DNA of 64,000 bases. It comes from an uncultured Pelagibacteraceae bacterium. GTDB lineage: Bacteria; Pseudomonadota; Alphaproteobacteria; Pelagibacterales; Pelagibacteraceae. The stretch is taken from NCBI GenBank assembly GCA_902579985.1, contig CACHIV010000006.1, forward strand, positions 1 through 64,000, written 5' to 3'. Position 1 is the stretch's first letter; the number at the start of each line of letters is the position of its first letter. This document shows, in pieces, positions 17,300-27,697 of this stretch. The position numbers and the translations under genes are program-made. The notes below the pieces were generated by a model. The model did no database searches. It had not been told where the DNA came from and saw nothing but the letters and a program-made list of their open reading frames with translations.

Positions 17300-18460
17300 A
17301 TGAATTCAAATTGGAATTATCCAACTTCAGTTTGGGTAGGCGAAAATAGAATTTTGGATTTATTTCTTGCTTGTAAGAATTTAAAGATCAAAAAACCATT
17401 ATTTGTAACTGACCGAGATCTTATAAATTTGCCCTTGGCAAAAAAAATTATTTTAGATTTACAAAAAAACTTTAATGAAATGAGTATTTTTTCAAACTTT
17501 TCAGGTAATCCAATAGGAGAAAATGTTGAAGAAGGTGTTAAGAAATTTAAAGATTTAAATTGTGATGGTGTAATTGCTTTTGGTGGTGGCAGTGGACTTG
17601 ATGTTGGTAAAGCTATTGCTTTTATGTCTGGTCAATCTAGACCTATATGGGATTTTGAAGATGTAGATGATAATTGGAAAAGAGCGGATGAGAAAAAAAT
17701 TGCTCCAATAATAGCTGTTCCCACTACTGCCGGAACTGGCTCTGAAACGGGAAGAGCCTCGGCAATAATTAATAAATCAACAGGTATAAAAAAAATAATA
17801 TTTCATCCAAAGTTTTTACCTTCAATTGTTATTCTGGATCCTGTTTTAACTATAGATCTTCCTCCTAGACTAACAGCAGCAACAGGAATGGATGCTTTAG
17901 CTCATAATTTAGAGGCTTTTTGTGCTTCCGGATTTCATCCAATGGCGGATGGAATAGCGATTGAAGGAATAAGATTGACAAAAAAATCTTTAATGACCGC
18001 TGTTAAAGACGGAAAAAATTTAGAAGCTAGGTCAGATATGTTGGTAGCAGCGAGTATGGGGTCTACTGCATTTCAAAAGGGTCTTGGTGCTATTCATTCA
18101 TTAAGCCACCCGGTAAACGCACAGTTTAATTTACATCATGGATTATCTAATGCAATTTTTATGCCTTATGTACTTACTTATAATAAAAAATTTATAGAAA
18201 AAAGAATTATATCTATTTGCGATTATCTTGGTTTAAAAAAGGATTTTAAAAGCTTTTTGAATTGGATTTTGGAACTAAGAAAAGAATTAAATATTCCACA
18301 TGCTTTATCAGAGGTGATCAGTGAGGATAAATTTGATTTAGACATGTTATCAAAAATGGCCCTTGAAGATCCTTCGACTGCGACAAATCCTAGATTGTTA
18401 AATCTAGAGGATATGAAAAAACTATATTATCAAAGTATGAAGGGTAATTTGTTTTCATGA
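17300..18460 (+). CDS. Iron-containing alcohol dehydrogenase
   Basis: This is a group III metal-dependent alcohol dehydrogenase of 386 residues. FGGGSGLDVGKAIAF is the NAD-binding loop, and VPTTAGTGSETGRASAI is diagnostic of the family. Metal ligands fall in GMDALAHNLEAF (Asp and His) and HSLSHPVNAQFNLHHGLSNA (two His). The product is cytosolic. Substrate is not predictable; it overlaps the next gene by four bases and follows the gpsA-like gene, so reduction or oxidation of a short-chain aldehyde or alcohol is all that can be said. Confidence 0.9.
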   Translation: MNSNWNYPTSVWVGENRILDLFLACKNLKIKKPLFVTDRDLINLPLAKKIILDLQKNFNEMSIFSNFSGNPIGENVEEGVKKFKDLNCDGVIAFGGGSGLDVGKAIAFMSGQSRPIWDFEDVDDNWKRADEKKIAPIIAVPTTAGTGSETGRASAIINKSTGIKKIIFHPKFLPSIVILDPVLTIDLPPRLTAATGMDALAHNLEAFCASGFHPMADGIAIEGIRLTKKSLMTAVKDGKNLEARSDMLVAASMGSTAFQKGLGAIHSLSHPVNAQFNLHHGLSNAIFMPYVLTYNKKFIEKRIISICDYLGLKKDFKSFLNWILELRKELNIPHALSEVISEDKFDLDMLSKMALEDPSTATNPRLLNLEDMKKLYYQSMKGNLFS

Positions 18461-19245
18461 AAAAAATATTAATAGTCGAAGGAAATATCAAAGAAGAAAA
18501 TCAGCAATTTACTAATGCTGGAATTCAAACACATACAGAAAGTTTAAAAGATAGTATTGCATATTTTACAAAAAATTTAGAAATTGATGTTGCAAATCCG
18601 TCATCAGATCCTAAAGTTTTTGAAAACATTAAAAACCTTGAGGAATATGATGGACTCATTTGGGGTGGTAGTAGTTTAAATATTTATAATGATACAATTG
18701 AAATTCGTAGACAAATTGAATTTATGAAAGAATCTCAAAAAAAAATAAAAAAAATTCTTGCAATATGTTGGGGTTTGCAAGTTGCCGTCACTGCCGCAGG
18801 AGGACAGGTAAAAAAATGTCAAAAAGGAACACATAGAGGAATCGCGCATCAAATACAAATAAATGAAAATGGTTTAAAACATCACCTTTATAAAGATAAA
18901 AAAAATAATTTTAATACCCCTGCATTTAATTTTGATGAAGTTTCTAAAGTTCCAGATAACGCTATAATTTTATCATCCAACAAAATTAATGATGTACAAG
19001 GACTAAATTTTAAAATTAATGCGTGTGATATTTGGGGTATACAATATCATCCAGAGATATCATATGATAAAATGATAAGATTGATCCATTTTAGAACTGA
19101 GAGATTAATTGAAAAGAAGGCTTTTGAAGACCAAAAAGAAATTGATAATCATGTTCAAATGATAGAGCAAGAAAATCAAATATCAAAAAAAGATTTAAGA
19201 ATGATTGAATTAAGAAATTGGATAAATTATTTAAATGAAAATTAA
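18457..19245 (+). CDS. Class I glutamine amidotransferase / gamma-glutamyl hydrolase-like protein
   Basis: This is a stand-alone class I amidotransferase domain of 262 residues with the triad visible: Cys104 in LAICWGLQ, and His198 and Glu200 in IQYHPE. There is no synthetase partner next to it. A 50-residue helical charged tail follows the domain. The gene overlaps the iron-ADH gene by four bases and gshA by eleven. Class I amidotransferases without partners can act as gamma-glutamyl peptidases, so an activity on glutathione or gamma-glutamyl compounds is possible from context. It is annotated in relatives only as GMP-synthase-like. Confidence 0.82.
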   Translation: MKKILIVEGNIKEENQQFTNAGIQTHTESLKDSIAYFTKNLEIDVANPSSDPKVFENIKNLEEYDGLIWGGSSLNIYNDTIEIRRQIEFMKESQKKIKKILAICWGLQVAVTAAGGQVKKCQKGTHRGIAHQIQINENGLKHHLYKDKKNNFNTPAFNFDEVSKVPDNAIILSSNKINDVQGLNFKINACDIWGIQYHPEISYDKMIRLIHFRTERLIEKKAFEDQKEIDNHVQMIEQENQISKKDLRMIELRNWINYLNEN

Positions 19246-20478
19246 ATCTAAAGAGCAAATAATAGAACATTTTATTTCAGGCAATAAACCAAACCAATTT
19301 ATTGGTGTAGAGAATGAAAAATTTCTATTAAAAAAAAAAAATAATGAAAGAGCTGAGTACTCAGACTTATTGAAAATTTTTAATTTTTTTACCTCAAAAT
19401 TTAATTGGCAACCAATTAAAGAAGATGAAAATATTATTGGCTTAAGAAAAAATGGGAAAATTATTACTCTAGAGCCAGGAAATCAAATAGAATTATCGGG
19501 TAGTCAATTATCTAATATTCATGAAGTGTGCTCTGAATCATATGAATTTCAAAAAAAATTAAATATAGCATGTGAAAACTTTGATTTAAAAACTTTATCT
19601 GTAGGTTTTGATCCATTTTCGAATATTGATAAAATTCCAAATAATCCAAAAAAAAGATACAAAATAATGACAAAAGAGATGCCTAAAAATGGTTCTTTAA
19701 GCTTAGAAATGATGTATCAAACAGCCGGTACGCAGATAAATATTGATTACAAAATGAGGAAGATTTTAAAAAAAAATTTAAACTTGCATCTTATCTGACT
19801 CCAATAAGCATCGCATTATTTTCAAATTCCGCAATTAAACAAAATAAATTTAGTGGTTATTTGTCTTATCGATCGAAAGTTTGGCAAAACACGTCTAGGG
19901 GAGGATTACCAGAAATTTTTTTAGAAGAAATGTCTTTTGAAAAATATGCAGATTTTGTTTTAAATTATCCATTATTATTTTATCAAAAAAATAATGATTA
20001 TTTATTTCCAGATGGCAAAACATATTACGATTTAATAAAACAGGGTGAAGCTGATAAAAATAATCTTAAATTACATCTATCTACAATTTTTACGGAAGTA
20101 AGATTAAAAAGCTACATTGAAATAAGATCTCTTGATGCATGCGAATGGGACTGTCATTGCGCTGGCCCAGCGTTTTTAATTGGACTCCTTTATGGTAATT
20201 TAAATGAATCATATGAGATTATAAATAAATGGAAAAAAAAAGATATTTTAAAAGCATATTTTGATAGTCCATCAAAAGGTTTTAGTACAGAAATAGATGG
20301 GAAAAGTATTTTGTATTGGTCAGATGTTTTTTCAAAATTATCAAAAGAAGGATTAAAATTTAGAAATCAATTAAACTCAAAAAAAAATAATGAAGCAGTA
20401 TATCTTAAAAATATTGATAACATGATCACTAAGAAAAGCACAAAAGCTGAAGACTCAATTAAAAATCTAAATAAATGA
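19235..20478 (+). pseudogene. gshA: Glutamate-cysteine ligase, reading frame broken by one base
   Basis: This is a plant/alphaproteobacterial-type GshA, the first enzyme of glutathione synthesis. The frame starting at 19235 stops at 19798. The homologous continuation runs in another frame from about 19777 to 20478 without its own start. The switch lies at a run of nine A (19768-19776). Adding one A restores KKKFKLASYLTPISIALFSNS leading into GYLSYRSKVWQNTSRGGLP, the family core, giving a 414-residue protein with normal spacing. Conserved segments on both sides (ENEKFLL, LEPGNQIELSG, EMMYQTAGTQINIDY) look intact, so a recent mutation, assembly error, or slippage-dependent expression are all possible. 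It overlaps the amidotransferase gene and is followed by gshB. Confidence 0.88.
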
Positions 20479-21401
20479 GAAAAATTATAGCAATACAATC
20501 TAATAACTTGAAAACAATTAATCCTTTTACCGATACATCTTTACAATTAGCTATTGAGGCTCAAAAAAGAGGTTTTAAAGTATTTTGGTATGAAGCCAAT
20601 AATTTAAGTATAATAAACTCAAAACTCCAAGCCCAAGGTTCACTAGTATATTTTTACGAAGGTAAAAAAAATTTTTATAAAATAAATAAAAAAATCAAAT
20701 TTGATATTTCAAAAGCTGCTTTTACTTTAATAAGACAAAATCCTCCATTTAATATGAATTATATTAATTCCACATATTTTTTGGATAATATTGATCAAAA
20801 AAAAGTTATTAATAATCCCTCTGCGATAAGGAATGTATCTGAAAAATTTTACTCCTCACGATTTTTAAGATTTATGCCTCCTACTATTTTTACAAATAGT
20901 ATTAACGAGATACATAAACATTATAAAAAACATAAGAAAATTGTCATAAAACCACTAGATGGTTATGCTGGTAAAAATATTATTTTTTTAACAAAAAATT
21001 TTTCAAAATCAAAAGTATCTTTATTTCTTAAAAAATATAATTATTTGATGGTCCAAAAATTTTTAAATAAAGTAAAATTCGGAGATAAGAGAGTATTTAT
21101 TATTAATGGTAAAGTAAAAGGTGCAATTAAAAGAGTTCCTAAGACAGGATCTAATTTGTCAAATATTTCTCAAGGCGGAACAGCGTTTAAAACTGATTTA
21201 AATAAAAAGGAGTTAAAAATTTCTTCATTAATCGGTAAAAGTTTATTAAACGATAAAATTTATTTTGCAGGAATAGATTTAATAGATGGTTATCTCATAG
21301 GAGATATTAATGTTACGTCGCCTACAGGGTTACCTCAGTTTGAATTTCTTACAGGAAAAAATTTAGCAAAAGATTTTTGGAATGGCTTAGGTTTAAAATA
21401 A
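20475..21401 (+). CDS. gshB: Glutathione synthetase
   Basis: This ATP-grasp ligase of 308 residues joins gamma-glutamylcysteine and glycine. The N-terminal [11 protein letters not shown], central [16 protein letters not shown] (ATP loop) and C-terminal [21 protein letters not shown] motifs are those of prokaryotic GshB. The start overlaps the gshA stop by four bases, confirming an operon. Its 3' end overlaps the convergent fhs gene by nine bases. Confidence 0.92.
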   Translation: MRKIIAIQSNNLKTINPFTDTSLQLAIEAQKRGFKVFWYEANNLSIINSKLQAQGSLVYFYEGKKNFYKINKKIKFDISKAAFTLIRQNPPFNMNYINSTYFLDNIDQKKVINNPSAIRNVSEKFYSSRFLRFMPPTIFTNSINEIHKHYKKHKKIVIKPLDGYAGKNIIFLTKNFSKSKVSLFLKKYNYLMVQKFLNKVKFGDKRVFIINGKVKGAIKRVPKTGSNLSNISQGGTAFKTDLNKKELKISSLIGKSLLNDKIYFAGIDLIDGYLIGDINVTSPTGLPQFEFLTGKNLAKDFWNGLGLK

Positions 21402-23081
21402 TCCCTCGATATCACCTTTTTTATTTAATTTTATTTTGTCAGCAGCAGGTACTCTTGGCAAACCGGGCATTGTCATAATTGATCCGCAAATTACAACAAT
21501 AAATTCAGCACCAGATGATAATCTTACCTCTCTAATAGAAATTTCATGGTCTGAAGGGGCACCTTTTAATTTAGGATTTACTGAAAAACTATATTGAGTT
21601 TTGGCTATACATACTGGTAATTTACCATATCCATTGTCTTCAAATATTTTCAACTGTTTTTTTATATTTTCATCTGCAGTTATTGAACTTGCATTATATA
21701 TTTCTTTAGAAATAGTTTCTACTTTGCTCCACAATGATTGATTATCCTCATATAAAAATTTAAAGTCTTTCTTTTTTGAAGCATTACATATCTTAACAAC
21801 TTTTTTAGCTAAATCTTTTGCACCTTTTCCACCATCAGACCAGTGTGTAGACTCACTTACTTCAACTTTTTTATTTTTACAAAAATCTTTTACGGAAGCT
21901 ATTTCTTTTTTTGTATCTAAAATGAAACTATTAATAGCTACAATTGGTATTAATCCAAATTTTTTTATATTACTTATGTGTCTTTCCAAATTTACCAATC
22001 CTTTTTTAAGTGCATCAACGTTTTCGTTTTTTAGATTTTCTTTTTCTACACCTCCATGCATTTTCAATGCTCTTATTGTTGCAACAATAACAACACAACT
22101 TGGTTTTATGTTTGATTTTCTACATTTAATATCTAAAAATTTTTCAGCACCCAAATCTGCACCAAATCCCGCTTCAGTAACAACATAGTCAGCAAGTTTT
22201 AAAGCAGACTTTGTTGCAATTACTGAATTACATCCATGCGCAATATTTGCAAAAGGACCTCCATGGATCAATGCAGGATTATTTTCTAAAGTTTGAGTTA
22301 CATTCGGTCTTATTGCATCTTTTAAAAGAACTGTCATTGGTCCTTGGGCTTTTAGATCTTTTGCATAAACAGGTTTGCCATCGGTATTGTATGCAATTGT
22401 TATGTTTCCAATTCTTTTTTCCAAATCTTTTAAATCATTTGATAAACAAAAAATTGCCATAACCTCTGATGCAACTGTAATATCAAAACCATCTTCTCTA
22501 GGAAATTCCTTTGTAACACCTTTCGTATTTATATTTATGAACCTTAGAGCTCTGTCATTCATATCCATTACTCTTTTCCAAACAATTCTCTTGTCATCTA
22601 TTTTAAGTTTGTTACCCCAATATATGTGATTATCAATTAATGCAGATAGTAAATTATGAGCTGATGTAATTGCATGGAAGTCTCCAGTAAAATGTAAATT
22701 AATTTGTTCCATAGGTACTACTTGAGCATAACCTCCACCAGCAGCTCCTCCTTTCATCCCAAACGACGGCCCTAGACTTGGTTCTCTTAAACATACTATT
22801 GATTTTTTACCAATTTTGTTGAGACCATCGTGCAGCCCAACAGAGGTAGTTGTTTTCCCCTCTCCCGCAGGGGTAGGAGTAATTGCGGTTACTAAAATTA
22901 GATGTCCATCTTTTTTCTTTTTTAATTTATTTAAGTATTCGAGGTTTATTTTGGCAATATGCCTACCCATTGGACTGAAACTGCTATTATTATCTGGAAC
23001 TTTGATTTTGCCTAAAATATCCTTAATAGGCTTCATTTTTGCGGCTCTTGCGATTTCGATGTCTGATTTGACTGCGCCCAT
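21393..23081 (-). CDS. fhs: Formate-tetrahydrofolate ligase
   Basis: This is a 562-residue cytosolic enzyme that interconverts formate plus THF plus ATP and 10-formyl-THF. [19 protein letters not shown] holds the P-loop, [23 protein letters not shown] is the family signature, and [19 protein letters not shown] and [15 protein letters not shown] are also typical. It is divergent from soxBDAG with a 93-bp shared promoter region. This fits disposal of methyl-derived one-carbon units as formate with ATP gain, or their capture for purine synthesis. Confidence 0.95.
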   Translation of the reverse strand: MGAVKSDIEIARAAKMKPIKDILGKIKVPDNNSSFSPMGRHIAKINLEYLNKLKKKKDGHLILVTAITPTPAGEGKTTTSVGLHDGLNKIGKKSIVCLREPSLGPSFGMKGGAAGGGYAQVVPMEQINLHFTGDFHAITSAHNLLSALIDNHIYWGNKLKIDDKRIVWKRVMDMNDRALRFININTKGVTKEFPREDGFDITVASEVMAIFCLSNDLKDLEKRIGNITIAYNTDGKPVYAKDLKAQGPMTVLLKDAIRPNVTQTLENNPALIHGGPFANIAHGCNSVIATKSALKLADYVVTEAGFGADLGAEKFLDIKCRKSNIKPSCVVIVATIRALKMHGGVEKENLKNENVDALKKGLVNLERHISNIKKFGLIPIVAINSFILDTKKEIASVKDFCKNKKVEVSESTHWSDGGKGAKDLAKKVVKICNASKKKDFKFLYEDNQSLWSKVETISKEIYNASSITADENIKKQLKIFEDNGYGKLPVCIAKTQYSFSVNPKLKGAPSDHEISIREVRLSSGAEFIVVICGSIMTMPGLPRVPAADKIKLNKKGDIEGLF

Positions 23082-23108
23082 ATATGCTTTCTTTAAGCTT
23101 TATATTAT

Positions 23109-23138
23109 GGGACAGATTTCTATACTTTATTATATAAT
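23109..23138 (+). promoter_or_regulatory. Weak candidate promoter for soxBDAG
   Basis: A perfect TATAAT (23133-23138) lies 37 bases before the soxB ATG, with GGGACA 18 bases upstream as a poor -35 match. The same 93-bp interval must also hold the divergent fhs promoter. Consensus match only. Confidence 0.35.
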
Positions 23139-23174
23139 TTTAAAAGAAATAAATTAGAATTAGATATAAAATTA

Positions 23175-24431
23175 ATGCAAAAATATTCTTTATTTAATCT
23201 TATTAAAAATGCTCTCTCTAATCATCAGAATTGGGATTTAGCCTGGAAAGATCCAACTCCAAAGAAAGAATATGATGTTATTATTATTGGAGGAGGAGGA
23301 CATGGTTTGGCTACGGCTTACTATTTAGCGAAAGAGCATAATATAACAAATGTAGCAATTATTGAAAAAGGCTGGATCGGAGGAGGAAACGTTGGGAGGA
23401 ATACTACCATTATAAGGTCAAATTACATGCATGATGATAATGCACTTTTTAGCGAATTTGGGATGAATTTATGGAGAAAAATGAGTCAGGATTTAAATTA
23501 TAACGTGATGTTCTCTCCTAGAGGAATTATTAATCTTGCTCATTCTGATGCTCAAATGAATGTTTATGCGAGAAGAGGAAACTCGATGAGATTGAATGGA
23601 ATTGATGCAGTCCTCTTAAACAGAGAAGAGGTAAAAAAAATTATTCCTATGGCAGATTTTTCAGAAAATGTAAGATTTCCTATTTTTGGTGGATTAATGC
23701 AACCAAGTGCTGGAACAGCTAGACATGACGCAGTAGCTTGGGGTTATGCTCGCCAAGCAGACTCTATGGGAGTAGATATTATTCAAAATTGTGAGGTGAT
23801 TGGTTTCGACGTAACAGGTGGAAAAATAAATGGAATAAGAACATCTCGTGGAAATATAAAATCAAAAAAGATTGGATTATGTGTTGCTGGTAGTACAAAT
23901 ATTTTAGCTGAGAAATTAAATATGACATTACCAATTGAAACACATCTTTTGCAAGCGTGTGTTTCAGAACCAGTGAAGCCAGTTTTAGATAAAGTAGTGA
24001 CCTTTGGCGCAGGTCATTTTTATGTAAGTCAATCAGATAAAGGTGAAATGGTTATGGGTGGTGACTTAGATGGATACAATAGTTATGCTCAAAGAGGAAA
24101 CCTGCCTACTTTACAACATGTATTAACAGAAGGAATTGCAATGATGCCTTTCTTAAGCAAACTAAAGATGCTAAGAACCTGGGGCGGGATAATGGATATG
24201 TCAATGGATGGTTCACCTATAATTGACAAAACTCATATTGAAGGTTTGTACTTAAATTGCGGTTGGTGTTATGGAGGATTTAAAGCAACCCCTGCATCAG
24301 GTTGGACTTTTGCCCATACTATTGCTCAAGATAAGGTTCATGAACTAAATGCTGGTTATAGTTTGAATAGATTTAGTAACGGTTACTTGCTTGATGAAAA
24401 AGGACTTGGCACAAAAACTTGGATTTCATAA
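23175..24431 (+). CDS. soxB: Sarcosine oxidase beta subunit-like (or N-methylglutamate dehydrogenase subunit A)
   Basis: This is the FAD/FMN-binding catalytic subunit of a heterotetrameric sarcosine oxidase-type enzyme, 418 residues. The Rossmann motif is DVIIIGGGGHGLATAYYLA (about residues 35-53). WIGGGNVGRNTTIIRSNY contains the segment around the flavin-linking site of SoxB, and NCGWCYGGFKATPASGW is near the C-terminal FAD contact. It oxidises an N-methyl group to a methylene unit passed to THF. First gene of a four-gene operon; the small subunit starts directly after its stop. Confidence 0.92.
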   Translation: MQKYSLFNLIKNALSNHQNWDLAWKDPTPKKEYDVIIIGGGGHGLATAYYLAKEHNITNVAIIEKGWIGGGNVGRNTTIIRSNYMHDDNALFSEFGMNLWRKMSQDLNYNVMFSPRGIINLAHSDAQMNVYARRGNSMRLNGIDAVLLNREEVKKIIPMADFSENVRFPIFGGLMQPSAGTARHDAVAWGYARQADSMGVDIIQNCEVIGFDVTGGKINGIRTSRGNIKSKKIGLCVAGSTNILAEKLNMTLPIETHLLQACVSEPVKPVLDKVVTFGAGHFYVSQSDKGEMVMGGDLDGYNSYAQRGNLPTLQHVLTEGIAMMPFLSKLKMLRTWGGIMDMSMDGSPIIDKTHIEGLYLNCGWCYGGFKATPASGWTFAHTIAQDKVHELNAGYSLNRFSNGYLLDEKGLGTKTWIS

Positions 24432-24704
24432 ATGCTTCATATTAAATGTCCACATTGTGGAATGAGATCACAAAACGAGTTTTCTTATGGAGGAGATGCA
24501 AGCATTAAAAGACCTGAGCTTAATAAAGAAATATCAGATCAAGATTGGGATAATTTTGTTTATAATAGAAAAAGTTTAAGAGGTAAGCATTGGGAGTTAT
24601 GGCAACATTTATCAGGATGTCGTCAATGGATAAAAGTTGAAAGAGATACTTCAACCCATGAAATTTTTAACACACTAAAGGCTAATGAGGATATTTCATC
24701 ATGA
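24432..24704 (+). CDS. soxD: Sarcosine oxidase delta subunit-like, zinc-binding
   Basis: This small structural subunit of 90 residues carries the zinc-site pattern CPHCGMRSQNEFSYGGDA at the N-terminus and GCRQWIKVERDTSTHEI in the second half. It begins on the base after the soxB stop and overlaps soxA by four bases. It stabilises the complex and has no catalytic role of its own. Confidence 0.92.
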   Translation: MLHIKCPHCGMRSQNEFSYGGDASIKRPELNKEISDQDWDNFVYNRKSLRGKHWELWQHLSGCRQWIKVERDTSTHEIFNTLKANEDISS

Positions 24705-27697
24705 GTCAGGGCTTTAGACTGAAAGATGTTGGTTTAATTAATAGAGATAAAAAAATTTCATTTAAGTTTAATGAAAGAATTTACTATGGTTATGAAGGGG
24801 ACACTTTAGCATCTGCCTTAATAGCTAACGGAGTTCATTTAGTTGGTAGAAGCTTTAAATATCACAGACCTAGAGGTTTTTTTGGAGTAGGGGTTGATGA
24901 GCCTTATGCAGTGGTTCAACTGTATAGAAATGGTGAAACAGAGCCAAATATAAAAGCAACAGAACAGGAACTGTTTGAAGGATTAGAGGCAAAAAGTGTT
25001 AATTGTTGGCCAAGTGTGAATTTTGATATTGGTGCAATCAATAATTTTTTAAAAATTTTCTTACCAGCTGGATTTTATTACAAGACATTTATGTGGCCAA
25101 AAAGTTTTTGGTATAGAGTTTATGAACCATTTATAAGAAAAGCTGCCGGACTAGGGGTAGCTTCAATAAAACATGATAAAGAAAGGTACGAGCATAAATA
25201 TGAGTATTGTGATTTACTAATTGCTGGATCTGGACCATCAGGATTAGCCGCTGCTTATACTGCAGCTAAAAATGGAGCTAAAGTTATTTTAGCTGAAGAC
25301 AAACCAAGGTTTGGTGGATCTTTATTAACAAGTGAGGTCAATATCGGAAATCAATCTGGAAAAGATTGGGCCGAAGGGATTATTACTGAACTTAAAGAGA
25401 TGCCAAATGTTATTGTAAAAAATAGGTCTCAAATTTTTGGGTACTATGATCACAATATGCTTGTGATGTCTGAGAAGATAAGTGACCATTTACCAAAAAC
25501 TAAAAAATATCATCCTAATAAAAAACTTTGGTATATCAGAGCAAAAGAAGTTTTAATTTCATCAGGATCAATTGAGAGACCAATAGTTTTTGGAAATAAT
25601 GATACACCAGGTGTGATGCTTTCATCTGCTGCTAAAGAATATTTAAAAGTTTATGGGGTATTAGTTGGAAAAAATCCTTTAGTATTTACAAATAATGATA
25701 GTGGATATGAAACAGCAATTGAATTTAAAAAAAACGGAGTAGATCCAGTAGTTTTAGACTCAAGAAAAAATCCAGAATCGGAAATAATTGATGAGGCAAA
25801 AAATCTAGGAATTAAAATTAGATTTTCACATGTAGTTGTGGCTGCTCAAGGTTATAAAAAAGTAAAATCTGCTGATATTTCAAGTATTTCAGAAGATAAA
25901 AAAAGATTAGGAAAAATAGAAAACATAAAATGTGATTGTATTTGTGTTTCAGGTTTTTGGACTCCGACGATTCATTTGGCTTCTCAATCAGGAAATAAAA
26001 CAAAGTTTAATGAAGATATAGATGCATTTGTGCCTGGAATATCAAAACAAAATGAAACTACTTTGGGTGCTGCTAATGGAGTATTTTCACTTGAAGAAAC
26101 ATTAAAAACTTCTTTTGAAGCTGGTAATGACTTATCTAAAAAAATTACTGAAAAAGAATATAAAGTTTCTGTTCCTAAAGTAGTTGAAAAAAAATCTTCT
26201 CAGCATGATAAGTTTTGGTGTGTACCACTACCTAAAGGAAAAAATTATAAACGATTTTTAGATTTTCAAAACGATGTTGCCGTTTCAGACATAGAGATAG
26301 CTCTAAGAGAAGGTTATCGATCAATTGAACATGTCAAAAGATATACAACACTTGGTATGGCAACAGATCAAGGAAAGACCAGTAATCTTAATGGTTTACA
26401 ATTAGTATCAAATATCGAGAACAAAGTTGTACCAGCTGTAGGCCATACAACTTTTAGACCACCATATACGCCAGTTTCTATTGGAGCAATAGTTGGAAGA
26501 GAAGTTGGTAAACATTCAAAACCAACTAGAAAGTCACCGATGCATTTTTGGCATGAAAAAAATAATGCTGTCTTCGTTGACGCAGGAGTTTGGTTGAGAC
26601 CTAGATATTATAAAAAAGGAAATGAAACTTTGTTTGAGGCTTCTAAGAGAGAGGCTAAAAATGTTAGGACAAATGTTGGAGTTTGTGACGTAACTACATT
26701 AGGAAAAATAGATATTAAAGGTAGGGATGCAGCAGAATTTTTAAACAGAGTATACACGAATGCTTGGCTAAAGTTGCCAATTGGTAAAGCAAGGTATGGT
26801 GTGATGCTTCGAGAGGATGGTATCGTAATGGACGATGGAACTACTACAAGAATTTCTAAAAATCATTATCATATGACCACTACTACTGCTCAAGCAGCGA
26901 ATGTACTTTCTCATTTAGAATATTATTTACAAGTAGTCTGGCCAGAATTGAATGTGAATGTCATTTCGACGACCGAGCAATGGGCTGGTGCGGCAATAGC
27001 TGGACCAAAATCTCGAGATTTATTACAAAAATTATTTCCAAAAAATGATGTATCTAATAAAGGTTTACCTTTTATGGGCTATTTAGATGGAGATTTATTT
27101 GGCATAAAAGCAAGGATTTTTAGAATATCTTTTTCAGGTGAACTTGCTTACGAAGTGAATGTTGAGTCAGATAATGGAATTTTCATGTGGCAAAAAATAA
27201 TGGAAATAGGTAAAGAATTTGAAATTCAACCTTATGGAACTGAGGCTTTATCAACTTTAAGAATTGAAATGGGGCATGTTGCTGGCTCTGAACTAGATGG
27301 CAGAACTATTCCATATGATAATTCTTTAGAAGGATTATTAAGTAAAAAGAAAGATTTCATTGGCAAAAGATCTTTAAGTAAAAATGCATTTGTAGCTGAA
27401 GATAGACAAAAAATTGTAGGAGTAGTGCCAATAGATAAAAAAACGAATATTCCTGAAGGCTCACATTTAGTTAAAGATCCAAATGCTCAATTACCTAATA
27501 TTAAATTAGGCTATATTTCAGCATCTTGTTGGAGTGTAGAGTTTGATAATCCATTTTCATTAGCGATTATAAAAAATGGAAAAAATATGATAGGTCAAAA
27601 ACTATTTGCCATGTCTCCTTTAAAAAATAAAATTATACCAGTCGAAATCGTTTCTTCACATTATGTTGATCCTAATGGTGAAAGAGTAAGATCATGA
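24701..27697 (+). CDS. soxA: Sarcosine oxidase alpha subunit-like (or N-methylglutamate dehydrogenase subunit C)
   Basis: This is a 998-residue multidomain subunit. Residues about 20-110 are a ferredoxin-like domain with YEGDTLASALIANGV and RSFKYHRPRGFFG. A pyridine-nucleotide binding domain begins at LLIAGSGPSGLAAAY (about residue 171). The last about 390 residues are a GcvT-type folate domain (GKARYGVMLREDGIVMDDGT, FSGELAYEVNV, ALSTLRIEMGH) that transfers the methylene group to THF. Full length compared with known SoxA. Sarcosine and N-methylglutamate are both possible substrates. Confidence 0.94.
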   Translation: MSQGFRLKDVGLINRDKKISFKFNERIYYGYEGDTLASALIANGVHLVGRSFKYHRPRGFFGVGVDEPYAVVQLYRNGETEPNIKATEQELFEGLEAKSVNCWPSVNFDIGAINNFLKIFLPAGFYYKTFMWPKSFWYRVYEPFIRKAAGLGVASIKHDKERYEHKYEYCDLLIAGSGPSGLAAAYTAAKNGAKVILAEDKPRFGGSLLTSEVNIGNQSGKDWAEGIITELKEMPNVIVKNRSQIFGYYDHNMLVMSEKISDHLPKTKKYHPNKKLWYIRAKEVLISSGSIERPIVFGNNDTPGVMLSSAAKEYLKVYGVLVGKNPLVFTNNDSGYETAIEFKKNGVDPVVLDSRKNPESEIIDEAKNLGIKIRFSHVVVAAQGYKKVKSADISSISEDKKRLGKIENIKCDCICVSGFWTPTIHLASQSGNKTKFNEDIDAFVPGISKQNETTLGAANGVFSLEETLKTSFEAGNDLSKKITEKEYKVSVPKVVEKKSSQHDKFWCVPLPKGKNYKRFLDFQNDVAVSDIEIALREGYRSIEHVKRYTTLGMATDQGKTSNLNGLQLVSNIENKVVPAVGHTTFRPPYTPVSIGAIVGREVGKHSKPTRKSPMHFWHEKNNAVFVDAGVWLRPRYYKKGNETLFEASKREAKNVRTNVGVCDVTTLGKIDIKGRDAAEFLNRVYTNAWLKLPIGKARYGVMLREDGIVMDDGTTTRISKNHYHMTTTTAQAANVLSHLEYYLQVVWPELNVNVISTTEQWAGAAIAGPKSRDLLQKLFPKNDVSNKGLPFMGYLDGDLFGIKARIFRISFSGELAYEVNVESDNGIFMWQKIMEIGKEFEIQPYGTEALSTLRIEMGHVAGSELDGRTIPYDNSLEGLLSKKKDFIGKRSLSKNAFVAEDRQKIVGVVPIDKKTNIPEGSHLVKDPNAQLPNIKLGYISASCWSVEFDNPFSLAIIKNGKNMIGQKLFAMSPLKNKIIPVEIVSSHYVDPNGERVRS

